52,645 nucleotides of DNA from DAOUFU01 sp034429275 (lineage in GTDB: Bacteria > Chloroflexota > Anaerolineae > Aggregatilineales > Aggregatilineaceae). Where the stretch lies: the NCBI GenBank assembly GCA_034429275.1, contig DAOUFU010000172.1:1-52645 (forward strand), given 5' to 3'. This document shows positions 1-7,443 of this stretch, in pieces (position 1 is the stretch's first letter; each line of letters begins with the position of its first letter). The notes beneath the pieces are model-generated. The model made no database searches. It was given only the letters and a program-made list of their open reading frames with translations, and was not told the origin of the DNA. The position numbers were made by a program, and so were the translations under genes.

Positions 1-20
1 GCGGATAAGGATATGACATT

Positions 21-1349
21 ATGATCGATGCGCTGCGGAATGCCTTTCGACTGCCCGATCTTCGGCGCAAGATGCTTTATACGCTGTTCATCCTGGTGAT
101 CTACCAGTTCGCCGCGCACGTGACGGTGCCCGGTGTGGACCGGGGGGCACTGGACCAGTTGTTTCAGGATGATTCCCAGGGCTTTCTGAGCGTATTGAAC
201 TTGCTGTCGGGTGGCGCAGTCTCCAACTTCAGCGTGATTGCGAACGGCGTGTATCCCTATATCACCGCCTCCATCATCCTGCAACTGCTGGTCCCCATCA
301 TCCCGCGCCTGGAAGCGATCGTCAAGGAACCGGGCGGGCAGCAGAAACTCAACCAGTACACCTACTACCTGGCAATCCCCATGGCTGCGCTGCAATCTAT
401 CGGCCAGATCAACATCTTCCAGAGCCAGGTGAACCAGAGTGTCTCAGGTGCGCCACAGCTTATCCCAGGCTTTGGGTTTGGCTCCGGCGATGATTTGTTG
501 ACCACCTTCTCGGTGATCGCCACCATGACAGCGGGGACGATGTTCGCTATCTGGCTGGGCGAGCTGATCACCGAGCAAGGGATTGGCAACGGCCTGTCGG
601 TCATCATCTTTGCCGGCATCGTGGCGCGAGTGCCTTCGGGCCTGTACCAGCTGCTGCAGACGCACTTCGTCTTCAACCTGACGGCGTTCGTGCTGCTGAC
701 CCTGGTCACAGTGGTGGTGATTGTGATGATCCAGGAAGGGGTGCGCCGTATCCCCGTGCAGTACGGCAAGCGCGTGCGTGGGCGCAAGCTCTATGGCGGC
801 GGCTCGACTCATATTCCGCTGAAGGTCAACACGGCGGGCATGATCCCGTTGATCTTCGCCCAGTCGATTGTGACGTTCCCGGCGATCATCGCGGGGTTCT
901 TCAGCGGTACGTTTGCGACGCGGATTCAGAACACATTCGGCAATCAGCAGGGGTTCACCTACTGGTTCATCTACTTCCTGCTGGTGGTTGGCTTCACCTA
1001 CTTCTATACTGGCGTGATGATCCAGAACCAGAACCTGGCCGATAACCTGCAAAAGAACGGCGGGTTCATTCCTGGCATTCGTCCGGGGCGTCGCACGCAA
1101 GATTATATCAACCGCATCGTCAATCGGATCACCCTGGTTGGTGCAGTGTTCCTGGGTACGGTCGCCATCCTGCCCGGCATCATGCAGGTGATCCAGCGGC
1201 TGGTTTTGGGCGAGGCAGCAGTGAGCCGCAACCCTGCCCTGGTGATCAGCAGCGCCGGTTTGATCATCGTCGTGGGCGTGGTGATCGATACCATGCGCCA
1301 GCTCGAAGCGCAGCTCACCATGCGCAACTACGATGGGTTCATGCGCTGA
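21..1349 (+). CDS. secY: Protein translocase subunit SecY
   Basis: Central channel subunit of the Sec translocon in the cytoplasmic membrane; with SecE/SecG it passes unfolded proteins outward. At 442 residues it has the usual SecY length. Visible family landmarks are the N-terminal stretch LRNAFRLPDLRRKMLYTL, the plug/TM2 region with GGAVSNFSVIANGVYPYI (about residues 64-81), the loop RIPVQYGKR (about 243-251), and the C-terminal MRNYDGFMR. About ten hydrophobic segments can be counted. The ATG at 21 follows a weak GGATAAGGA ribosome-binding site. In bacterial spc operons secY follows rplO, which would lie off the left edge. The usual next gene, adk, is absent here; map follows after 141 bases. 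Confidence 0.98.
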   Translation: MIDALRNAFRLPDLRRKMLYTLFILVIYQFAAHVTVPGVDRGALDQLFQDDSQGFLSVLNLLSGGAVSNFSVIANGVYPYITASIILQLLVPIIPRLEAIVKEPGGQQKLNQYTYYLAIPMAALQSIGQINIFQSQVNQSVSGAPQLIPGFGFGSGDDLLTTFSVIATMTAGTMFAIWLGELITEQGIGNGLSVIIFAGIVARVPSGLYQLLQTHFVFNLTAFVLLTLVTVVVIVMIQEGVRRIPVQYGKRVRGRKLYGGGSTHIPLKVNTAGMIPLIFAQSIVTFPAIIAGFFSGTFATRIQNTFGNQQGFTYWFIYFLLVVGFTYFYTGVMIQNQNLADNLQKNGGFIPGIRPGRRTQDYINRIVNRITLVGAVFLGTVAILPGIMQVIQRLVLGEAAVSRNPALVISSAGLIIVVGVVIDTMRQLEAQLTMRNYDGFMR

Positions 1350-1413
1350 GCGCCGGACCCACGACCATCGAGCTTTGTGAGTGACACAAGTCAACGCGGC
1401 AAGATCACAGCTT

Positions 1414-1444
1414 GAGGTGCGAACAGTCGATACGTTCGCACCTC
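1414..1444. other. Strong hairpin in the secY-map spacer
   Basis: An 11-bp perfect inverted repeat (GAGGTGCGAAC at 1414-1424, GTTCGCACCTC at 1434-1444) with a 9-base loop lies in the 141-base spacer between secY and map. No run of T follows, so it is not a typical intrinsic terminator. It may be an RNA processing or stability element. It sits where adk is found in many bacteria. Confidence 0.6.
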
Positions 1445-1490
1445 AGCACGCAGCTTGCTTGTGGTGAGGTGTTGGCGGTTGGAGCCGGTT

Positions 1491-2282
1491 ATGTCTGTAA
1501 TTCGGAAAACTCCGGAAGAACTGATCCTGATGCGCGAAGCCGGGCGTATCACAGCCCTGGCGCTCCAGGCCATGCGCGAAGCCGTCCGGCCTGGCATCAG
1601 CACCAAAGAACTGGATCAGATCGCGGCGGACGTGATCTATTCGCACAATGCCAAGCCCGCCTTTTTGGGATACCCACCGGGCAGCCCGCACCCGTTCCCG
1701 GCAACGGTGACGGTATCGATCAACGAAGAACTGGTTCATGGTATCCCGCGGGCCGACCGTTTCCTCAAGGAAGGCGATATCGTCAGCCTGGACTGCGGAG
1801 CGATCTACAAGGGGTTTGTCGGTGACTCGGCGTTCACGATGGGCGTGGGCCAGATTTCGCCCGAAGCGCAGCGGCTGCTGGATGTCACCGAAAAGGCGCT
1901 GGCCATCGGGCTGGATGCAGCGCGCGCCGGTAACGAAACCAGCGACATTTCGCGCGCAGTGCAGAAATATGTCGAAAGCCAGGGGTTCAGCGTCGTGCGC
2001 GAATACACCGGGCATGGCGTGGGACGCTCGATGCACGAAGAACCTCAGGTTCCCAACTGGTGGCCACCGGCCCGCCAGCGTGTTCGGGGGTGGCGCAGCG
2101 TCACCCTGGTACCGGGGATCACCTTTGCAGTTGAGCCAATGGTCAATGCCGGGCGTCCTGAAACGCGCGTGCTGGACGATCATTGGACGGTGGTGACACA
2201 GGACGGCAAGCTGTGCGCTCATTTCGAGCACACGATCGCCATCACTCCTGAAGGACCGCCGTTGATCCTGACCGCGCTTTAG
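1491..2282 (+). CDS. map: Methionine aminopeptidase, type I
   Basis: Removes the initiator methionine from nascent proteins, using two divalent metal ions. The 263-residue protein shows the pita-bread fold landmarks: metal ligands D101 and D112 in SLDCGAIYKGFVGDSAFT, the GHGVGR histidine motif, then HEEPQVPN and FAVEPMVNAG with the glutamate ligand. Compared with the common family sequence, a few extra residues (ARQRVRGWRSV) lie between the HEEPQ motif and the last metal region; reading frame and flanking motifs are intact, so I read this as a lineage insertion and not a frameshift. I chose ATG 1491 because the conserved protein begins MSVIRKTPEE; a TTG 36 bases upstream only adds unconserved residues. 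Next comes rpsM, with no infA or rpmJ between. Confidence 0.96.
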   Translation: MSVIRKTPEELILMREAGRITALALQAMREAVRPGISTKELDQIAADVIYSHNAKPAFLGYPPGSPHPFPATVTVSINEELVHGIPRADRFLKEGDIVSLDCGAIYKGFVGDSAFTMGVGQISPEAQRLLDVTEKALAIGLDAARAGNETSDISRAVQKYVESQGFSVVREYTGHGVGRSMHEEPQVPNWWPPARQRVRGWRSVTLVPGITFAVEPMVNAGRPETRVLDDHWTVVTQDGKLCAHFEHTIAITPEGPPLILTAL

Positions 2283-2354
2283 GTCGGGCGGCTCCACGCG
2301 GAAAGTTAACCCTGGTCAAGTCGGTAAGTTTTCGTTAAAATACCAAATCCGTCA

Positions 2355-2370
2355 GGCGGTCGTGACCGCC
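2355..2370 (+). other. Small hairpin just upstream of rpsM
   Basis: GGCGGTC (2355-2361) and GACCGCC (2364-2370) form an inverted repeat directly ahead of the rpsM ribosome-binding site (about 2377-2384). It may influence rpsM translation. In E. coli S4 binds a structured leader at rpsM; whether this smaller element is related is unknown. Confidence 0.4.
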
Positions 2371-2394
2371 AAAGTACGAGGAGATTGTGCATCG

Positions 2395-2781
2395 ATGGCA
2401 CGTATTGAAGGTGTCGACCTCCCGCGTAATAAGCGCGTTGAAGTGGCGCTGACCTACATCTATGGCATTGGGCCGACTCGCTCCAAAGCGATCCTTGAGC
2501 AGACGGGTGTGAATCCGGATACACGCGTCAAGGACCTCACCGAAGCGGAAGTCCAGACTCTGCGCGAGAGTGTCGGCCAGTACCGCGTTGAAGGTGAACT
2601 GCGCCGTGAAGTGCAGATGAACATCAAGCGGCTGATCGAAGTGGGCAGCTATCGCGGTCTGCGTCATCGTCGGAATCTGCCGACGCGCGGGCAGCGTACC
2701 AAAACCAATGCGCGTACTTGCAAGGGACCGAAGAAGACGGTGGCCGGACGTGGTCGTCGTCGTGGGGCCAAGAAGAAATAA
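2395..2781 (+). CDS. rpsM: 30S ribosomal protein S13
   Basis: Small-subunit head protein that contacts the large subunit and the P-site tRNA. At 128 residues it is slightly longer than the common 115-125. Family landmarks are MARIEGVDLPRNKRVEVAL at the start, YIYGIG, the central LTEAEVQTLRE, the RGLRHRRNLPTRGQRTKTNAR region and the basic tail ending GRRRGAKKK. ATG 2395 follows ACGAGGAGA with good spacing; the upstream in-frame GTG 2362 is rejected because its extension is unconserved. Placement directly after map matches the alpha operon except that infA and rpmJ are missing. A 200-base spacer follows before rpsK. Confidence 0.97.
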   Translation: MARIEGVDLPRNKRVEVALTYIYGIGPTRSKAILEQTGVNPDTRVKDLTEAEVQTLRESVGQYRVEGELRREVQMNIKRLIEVGSYRGLRHRRNLPTRGQRTKTNARTCKGPKKTVAGRGRRRGAKKK

Positions 2782-2844
2782 CCGCGCGCCCCAAGCTGGG
2801 GAGCACGCCGCTATGCTCGGTGCCGCGCGCGCGGCGTGACACGC

Positions 2845-2924
2845 GAGTCGCCGGGGTGCCCCGTTTAACACGGTGCCAGCGACCCCATGAAATTGGTGGT
2901 GAGAGAGTCGCCGGGGCCGTGTTA
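2845..2924 (+). promoter_or_regulatory. Structured leader upstream of rpsK (direct repeat plus long-range stem)
   Basis: The 200-base gap between rpsM and rpsK is unusually long for a ribosomal operon. It contains two copies of GAGTCGCCGGGG (2845-2856 and 2905-2916), 60 bases apart, and an 8-bp pairing of TAACACGG (2866-2873) with CCGTGTTA (2917-2924). These could form alternative RNA structures controlling rpsK and downstream genes. No protein of conserved type is encoded here. Function is inference. Confidence 0.4.
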
Positions 2925-2981
2925 GCGTTTGAGCAGGTAGCGACGTTTTCGTAGCAAGAGAGCCAGGAGAAAGCGAATACG

Positions 2982-3380
2982 ATGGGACGTAGTCGGAAGG
3001 GGCCACGCCGTGGGCCACGCAAGATCAAAAAGAACATCCCCTACGGACAGGCGCACATTCACGCGACCTTCAACAATACGATCGTGTCGATGAGCGATCA
3101 GCAGGGGAACGTGGTGGCCTGGGCTAGCGCAGGAACCGCAGGGTTCAAGGGGAGCCGCAAGAGTACACCTTATGCGGCGCGTATGGTCGCCCAACAGGCG
3201 TCCGACAATGCCAAAGAGCAGGGAATGCAGGAAGTGGACGTTTTCATTAAAGGGCCGGGGCCGGGCCGCGAAGCCGCGATCCGGGCGATCCAGGCCAGCG
3301 GGCTGAAGGTGCGCTCGATCACCGATATCACGCCCGTTCCGCACAACGGGGTGCGTCCCCCTAAGAAGCGGCGCGTCTAA
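2982..3380 (+). CDS. rpsK: 30S ribosomal protein S11
   Basis: Platform protein of the small subunit, near the mRNA exit. 132 residues, normal length. The sequence is typical: a basic N-terminus (MGRSRKGPRRGPRKIKKN), then GQAHIHATFNNTIV, GFKGSRKSTPYAAR, FIKGPGPGREAAIRAI and the C-terminal ITPVPHNGVRPPKKRRV. ATG 2982 follows GCCAGGAGAAAG. It lies between a structured 200-base spacer upstream and a 109-base spacer with tandem hairpins downstream, so the alpha-operon genes here are not tightly packed. Confidence 0.98.
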   Translation: MGRSRKGPRRGPRKIKKNIPYGQAHIHATFNNTIVSMSDQQGNVVAWASAGTAGFKGSRKSTPYAARMVAQQASDNAKEQGMQEVDVFIKGPGPGREAAIRAIQASGLKVRSITDITPVPHNGVRPPKKRRV

Positions 3381-3391
3381 TCTCGAAGGAA

Positions 3392-3428
3392 GGCAGCCCT
3401 GGTGGCTGCCAGCAGCCGGAAGGCTGCT
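3392..3428 (+). promoter_or_regulatory. Tandem hairpins upstream of rpsD
   Basis: Two adjacent stem-loops: GGCAGCC (3392-3398) with GGCTGCC (3404-3410), and AGCAGCC (3411-3417) with GGCTGCT (3422-3428; GGAA tetraloop). A third, imperfect pairing lies around 3445-3463. They sit 60-100 bases before the S4 start codon. S4 represses its own synthesis through a leader structure in E. coli and B. subtilis, so this is a candidate site by analogy. The short TTGTATT after the second stem is too poor in T for a confident terminator. Confidence 0.45.
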
Positions 3429-3489
3429 TGTATTAGCACGACGAGTGGTGTAAACACACTTGTCCTGGTGTGGAGGAAGCCTAACATCA

Positions 3490-4131
3490 ATGGCTCGTTA
3501 TACTGGACCTGTTTGTAAGTTGTGCCGCCGCGAAGGGGAAAAGCTGTTCCTCAAAGGCGCGCGGTGTCTGTCTCCCAAATGCTCGGTCGAACGTCGCACC
3601 TATCCGCCCGGACAGCATGGCAAGGATGCCCAGTTCCGGCGCGGGCGTGGGTCGGACTACGCTTTGCAGCTTCGCGAGAAGCAGAAGGCGCGCCGCGTGT
3701 ATGGCGTCCTTGAGCGCCAGTTCCGCCGGTACTTCCGCGAAGCGCTCAATCGTCCCGGCCTGACGGGGTCCAATTTGCTCTCTATTCTCGAATCCCGGCT
3801 GGATAATGTGGTATTTCGCCTGGGTTGGGCCGAATCGCGCAACCATGCGCGTTTGCTGGTCCAGCACGGCCATATTGTCGTGAACGGTCGTCGTACCAAT
3901 ATTCCCTCGTACCTGGTACGTCCGGGCGATGTGGTGGCCGTGCGCGAGGAAAGCCGAAACCGGGCGTATTTCAAGGAACTGCGCCAGATCATTGATGACC
4001 GCGCAGCGACTCCTGAATGGTTGGCGCTAGATGGTGCCGCGCTCAAGGGTACGGTTCAGCGCGCGCCCGAACGTCGCGATATTGATCTGCCACTGAACGA
4101 ACAACTCATCGTGGAATACTATTCGCGCTAA
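3490..4131 (+). CDS. rpsD: 30S ribosomal protein S4
   Basis: Primary 16S rRNA-binding protein that nucleates small-subunit assembly and is often the autogenous repressor of its operon. 213 residues. The N-terminal domain keeps the zinc ligands C9, C12, C26 and C31 (CKLC, then CLSPKC), so this is the zinc-binding form. The S4 RNA-binding domain follows at about residues 101-165 (SRLDNVVFRLGWAESRNHAR, then HGHIVVNGRRTNIPSY). ATG 3490 (MARYTGPVC) is the conserved start; the ORF extends 10 codons upstream without conservation. A good TGGAGGAAG precedes it. rpoA follows 54 bases after its stop. Confidence 0.98.
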   Translation: MARYTGPVCKLCRREGEKLFLKGARCLSPKCSVERRTYPPGQHGKDAQFRRGRGSDYALQLREKQKARRVYGVLERQFRRYFREALNRPGLTGSNLLSILESRLDNVVFRLGWAESRNHARLLVQHGHIVVNGRRTNIPSYLVRPGDVVAVREESRNRAYFKELRQIIDDRAATPEWLALDGAALKGTVQRAPERRDIDLPLNEQLIVEYYSR

Positions 4132-4185
4132 TGCCAGGCGGATATTTCCTCAAGAGTGAGACAGTCCCAGTCAAGAGGAGGGGGC

Positions 4186-5160
4186 GTGGTTACTAACAAC
4201 ATGGTGTTGCCTAAGATTGAGGGCGATGCTACCTCCCAGAAGTATGGGCGCTTTATCATCAGCCCCCTGGAACAAGGTTTCGGGATCACAGTGGGCAATG
4301 CGCTGCGACGTGTGCTCCTGTCTTCGCTGCCAGGGGCCGCGGTGACGTCCATCCGCGTCTCTGGGGTTCACCACGAATTTTCGGCGATCCCCTATGTCAA
4401 AGAGGACATGACGCAGCTCATTTTGCAGGTCAAGCAACTGCGTCTGAAGCTGTACGATGCCGAATCGGCCCGCCTGCGCCTGGAAGTCCATGGCGAAGGC
4501 ACGGTCACGGCGGCGGATATTTTGTGCCCGGCGGAAGTGGAGATCATCAACCCCGATCTGTACCTGTTCACGGCAGACGCGGAAGATGCTCAGCTTGAGA
4601 TCGAGTTCACTGTCCAGCAAGGGCGCGGGTTTTCGTCGTCGGAAGACCGGGGCCGGCTGCCCATTGGCGAACTGCCGGTGGACGCTATCTACAGTCCGAT
4701 CAAGCGCGTGAAGTACGACGTTGAGCGTGCTCGCGTGGGGCAGCGCACAAACTACGACAAACTCATTCTGGAAATCTGGACCGATGGCACCATTCGCCCG
4801 GAAGAGGCTATGAGCCAGGCGGCAGAAATCCTGATGAAACACCTGATCATCATCGCCGGTGTCAGCGAAGAATCGCTGATGCCGCCGATGGAAGAGGTGG
4901 CAGAGCCTGATCCCAACGCACTGCCGCCCGAAACCTACGAGACGCCCATCGAAACGCTGGACCTGAGTGTGCGCGTGTTCAATTCGCTCAAGCGCACCGG
5001 GATTACCAACGTGGGCGAGGTGCTCGAAATGCTGGATCGCGGGCCAGATGCGATGCTCGCCATCCGCAACTTTGGTGAAAAATCGCTGGATGAACTCGTG
5101 TCGCGGCTCAAAGAGAAGAACTATCTCGCGGATGACCACGAGATCTTCTCGCACGGCTAG
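4186..5160 (+). CDS. rpoA: DNA-directed RNA polymerase subunit alpha
   Basis: Assembly scaffold of RNA polymerase. The N-terminal domain (about residues 1-230) dimerises and binds beta and beta'; landmarks are GRFIISPLEQGFGITVGNALRR split over the dimer interface and YDKLILEIWTDGTI. The C-terminal domain (about 255-320), which contacts UP elements and activators, has SVRVFNSLKRTGITNVGEV and NFGEKSLDELVSRL. Start choice is GTG 4186, four bases after a very strong AGGAGGGGG; ATG 4201 five codons later is the alternative but sits 19 bases from that site. 324 residues, normal size. rplQ follows after 26 bases. Confidence 0.97.
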   Translation: MVTNNMVLPKIEGDATSQKYGRFIISPLEQGFGITVGNALRRVLLSSLPGAAVTSIRVSGVHHEFSAIPYVKEDMTQLILQVKQLRLKLYDAESARLRLEVHGEGTVTAADILCPAEVEIINPDLYLFTADAEDAQLEIEFTVQQGRGFSSSEDRGRLPIGELPVDAIYSPIKRVKYDVERARVGQRTNYDKLILEIWTDGTIRPEEAMSQAAEILMKHLIIIAGVSEESLMPPMEEVAEPDPNALPPETYETPIETLDLSVRVFNSLKRTGITNVGEVLEMLDRGPDAMLAIRNFGEKSLDELVSRLKEKNYLADDHEIFSHG

Positions 5161-5186
5161 ACACGCGATCACAAGGACGTATTGAC

Positions 5187-5576
5187 ATGCGACATCGTGT
5201 AGCAGGAAAGCATTTGGGGCGGAATACCGACCAGCGCAAGCTGCTGCGGCGCGGCCTGATGAACGATCTGTTCCGCCATGAATGCATCACAACCACTGAA
5301 GCCAAGGCTCGCGCTGTGCGCGCGGAAGCCGAAAAAATGATCACGATTGCCAAGCGCGCTCTTGCCGACGGTGACCGTTCGCGCGAAGTGGCCGCCCGGC
5401 GGCTGGTGTTTGCTCGCCTGCGCGATAAAGATATCGTGGCGAAGGTGTTCTCGGACCTGGCTCCGCGCTACCAGGTGCGACCGGGTGGGTATACCCGGAT
5501 GCTCAAGCTGGGGCTGCGCCAGGGCGACGCTTCCAAGATGGTCCTGTTGGAGCTGGTGGACCGTCCGCAGGACTAA
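5187..5576 (+). CDS. rplQ: 50S ribosomal protein L17
   Basis: Large-subunit protein near the peptide exit tunnel. 129 residues, typical of the short form. Landmarks: MRHRVAGKHLGRNTDQRKLL at the N-terminus, LFRHECITTTEAKAR, then GGYTRMLKLGLRQGDASKM and VLLELVD at the end. ATG 5187 follows AAGGACG. It ends the alpha-operon block in the conventional order rpsM-rpsK-rpsD-rpoA-rplQ. truA begins 93 bases later. Confidence 0.97.
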   Translation: MRHRVAGKHLGRNTDQRKLLRRGLMNDLFRHECITTTEAKARAVRAEAEKMITIAKRALADGDRSREVAARRLVFARLRDKDIVAKVFSDLAPRYQVRPGGYTRMLKLGLRQGDASKMVLLELVDRPQD

Positions 5577-5669
5577 GACGAGGGCAGCCTGCTCGCCTGG
5601 TGCCGAACTGTGCGGGGTGCGAATTGCCCCGCTTCCAGCCAGGCACGGGGCCAGCAGGTTGAATGTGCG

Positions 5670-6428
5670 GTGAAGATAGTGACGCGCTACCGGGCTGTAC
5701 TGGCTTATGATGGCACTCACTATCTGGGGTTTCAACGCCAGGCTGCGAATGCCCCGACCATTCAAGGGGCGCTCGAAGCGGCTGTTGAGCAGGTGACGAC
5801 CCAACGCGTAACCGTCATAGGCGCGGGGCGCACCGATACCGGTGTTCATGCATCCGGGCAGGTGATCGCGTTCGATGTGGTGTGGAATCACACGCCGGAC
5901 GACCTGCTCCGGGCATTGAACGCAACGCTGCCGGAAGATATCGCGCTGCAAACCCTGGAGGTCACCGAAGCGGATTTTCATCCGCGTTTTGATGCCCGAA
6001 GCCGCACGTATGAGTACACCGTGCTCGAGGCTCCGGTCCGGCAGCCTTTTTACCAACGATATACGTGGCAGGTGTCGCTCCGGCAGGCGCTCGATAGGAG
6101 TGCGATGCAGGCCGGGGCCGCCCTGCTGCTCGGCACGCACGATTTCGCCACGTTTGGCCGTGCGCCACAGGGTGACAACACCGTGCGCGAGGTGTTGTGC
6201 TCGGAGATCGTGTGCGATCCGCTGCATGAAGGGCTGATCCGCTACCGCATCGAGGCGAATGCCTTCCTGTACCGGATGGTCCGGCGCATCGTGGGCGCGC
6301 TGTTCAGGGTCGGGACCGGAAACCTCACCGTTGAGGAGTTCGCGCAGGCGCTGCGCGCGGCGGATGGCGACTGGCCGAACCAAACGGCCCCGGCACGGGG
6401 GTTGTGTTTAGTCAAGGTCACCTATTGA
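5670..6428 (+). CDS. truA: tRNA pseudouridine(38-40) synthase TruA
   Basis: Converts uridines 38-40 of the tRNA anticodon arm to pseudouridine. 252 residues. The catalytic aspartate is D56 in GAGRTDTGVHASGQV; other landmarks are LAYDGTHYLGFQRQ (11-24), the FHPRFDARSRTYEY region, and RMVRRIVGALFRVGTG near the C-terminus. The start is uncertain: GTG 5670 (VKIVTRYRAVLAYDG) fits the family length best, with GTG 5679 close behind; the ORF is open further upstream but that part is unconserved. truA between rplQ and rplM is a common arrangement. It ends 35 bases before the rplM start. Confidence 0.95.
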   Translation: MKIVTRYRAVLAYDGTHYLGFQRQAANAPTIQGALEAAVEQVTTQRVTVIGAGRTDTGVHASGQVIAFDVVWNHTPDDLLRALNATLPEDIALQTLEVTEADFHPRFDARSRTYEYTVLEAPVRQPFYQRYTWQVSLRQALDRSAMQAGAALLLGTHDFATFGRAPQGDNTVREVLCSEIVCDPLHEGLIRYRIEANAFLYRMVRRIVGALFRVGTGNLTVEEFAQALRAADGDWPNQTAPARGLCLVKVTY

Positions 6429-6463
6429 GTATTGCGGGAAGACGCCCGCTTGGAGTATGTGAA

Positions 6464-6898
6464 ATGCGAATCAAAACCTACGCACCCAAGCCGGAAGATA
6501 TCCAGCGCGAGTGGTATGTGGTCGATGCCAAAGACAAGAATCTAGGGCGTCTTGCCAGCCAGATTGCGCACATTCTTCGCGGCAAACACAAGCCGACCTT
6601 CACGCCCAATACGGATATGGGCGACTTCGTGATCGTGCTGAACTGTGGCCAGATTCAGGTCACGGGCAACAAGCTGGATGAGAAGATTTATTACCGTCAT
6701 TCCGGCTATCCCGGTGGCTTGTATCAGCGCACAATGCGTGAGCAGCTGGCCAAGTTCCCGGACCGCGTTTTGTACGAGGCCGTGCGCGGGATGCTGCCCA
6801 AGAACAAACTGGGCCGCGCAATGATCAAGAAGCTGAAGATCTATCCTGGTTCGACCCATCCGCATGAGGCCCAGAAGCCCAAAGCGTTGGACCTGTAG
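6464..6898 (+). CDS. rplM: 50S ribosomal protein L13
   Basis: Early-assembly large-subunit protein. 144 residues, the usual size. Landmarks: TYAPKPEDIQREWYVVDAKD, NLGRLASQIAHILRGKHKP, then YYRHSGYPGGLYQRTMREQL and AVRGMLPKNKLGRAM, and HPHEAQKP at the C-terminus. ATG 6464 is chosen over the upstream in-frame start at 6404, which would overlap truA and add unconserved residues; TTGGAGTATG lies at suitable spacing. Paired with rpsI as in nearly all bacteria. Confidence 0.97.
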   Translation: MRIKTYAPKPEDIQREWYVVDAKDKNLGRLASQIAHILRGKHKPTFTPNTDMGDFVIVLNCGQIQVTGNKLDEKIYYRHSGYPGGLYQRTMREQLAKFPDRVLYEAVRGMLPKNKLGRAMIKKLKIYPGSTHPHEAQKPKALDL

Positions 6899-6922
6899 GC
6901 ACACAGAGGGTAAAAGACAACT

Positions 6923-7318
6923 ATGGCATCACAGTATTATGAAGGCATTGGGCGGCGCAAGCGGGCAAGTGCGCGCGTGCGGCTGTGGACGGGCGGTAAC
7001 GGTAGCGTCGTGATCAATGACAAGCCGGGTGAAGAATTCTTGCCGCGCGAAGGCGATCTCGACATCGCCCTGGAACCGCTGCGCGCGGTAGGCCAGGACT
7101 CGGCTTACAATGTAACCGTGAAAGTCGCCGGCGGCGGCATCACCGGTCAGCGCGACGCGATCCAGCTCGGCCTGGCTCGTGCCCTGTTGAAGATTGAGCC
7201 GGAATGGCGTAATGCGCTGCGCGCTGGGGAATATCTCTCTCGTGACCCGCGCATCAAAGAGCGCAAGAAGCCCGGCCTCAAGCGCGCCCGTAAGGCCCCG
7301 ACCTACACCAAGCGTTAA
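6923..7318 (+). CDS. rpsI: 30S ribosomal protein S9
   Basis: Small-subunit head protein whose C-terminal tail reaches the P-site tRNA. 131 residues. Typical motifs are YYEGIGRRKRASARVRL, VINDKPGEEFLPRE, the glycine-rich VKVAGGGITGQRDAIQLGLARALL and the invariant basic end KKPGLKRARKAPTYTKR. It is the last gene of the ribosomal cluster, followed after 38 bases by a strong intrinsic terminator. Confidence 0.98.
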   Translation: MASQYYEGIGRRKRASARVRLWTGGNGSVVINDKPGEEFLPREGDLDIALEPLRAVGQDSAYNVTVKVAGGGITGQRDAIQLGLARALLKIEPEWRNALRAGEYLSRDPRIKERKKPGLKRARKAPTYTKR

Positions 7319-7356
7319 TCGGCAGCCGGTTGTTGGTCGTTGCCAAACACAGCACA

Positions 7357-7398
7357 CAGGCAAATCCCTGAACATGAGCAGGGACTTTGCCTGTTTTG
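7357..7398 (+). terminator. Intrinsic terminator after rpsI
   Basis: CAGGCAAATCCCTG (7357-7370) pairs with CAGGGACTTTGCCTG (7379-7393) around an 8-base loop, followed by TTTTGCG. The stem is long with one bulged base. It closes the secY-rpsI gene series. Confidence 0.85.
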
Positions 7399-7443
7399 CG
7401 TTATAAGCTACCGGCACACCTGCCAGCACTGTGAGGAATGATC

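Noticed and set aside
2041..2110. Frameshift in map after the HEEPQ motif
   Set aside because: The frame continues into the correct downstream motif VEPMVNAG and other frames show no family match, so it looks like an insertion of a few residues.
2283..2394. Possible infA or rpmJ before rpsM
   Set aside because: The spacer is only 112 bases, has no frame with the zinc-ligand cysteines of L36 or the IF-1 pattern, and carries a hairpin.
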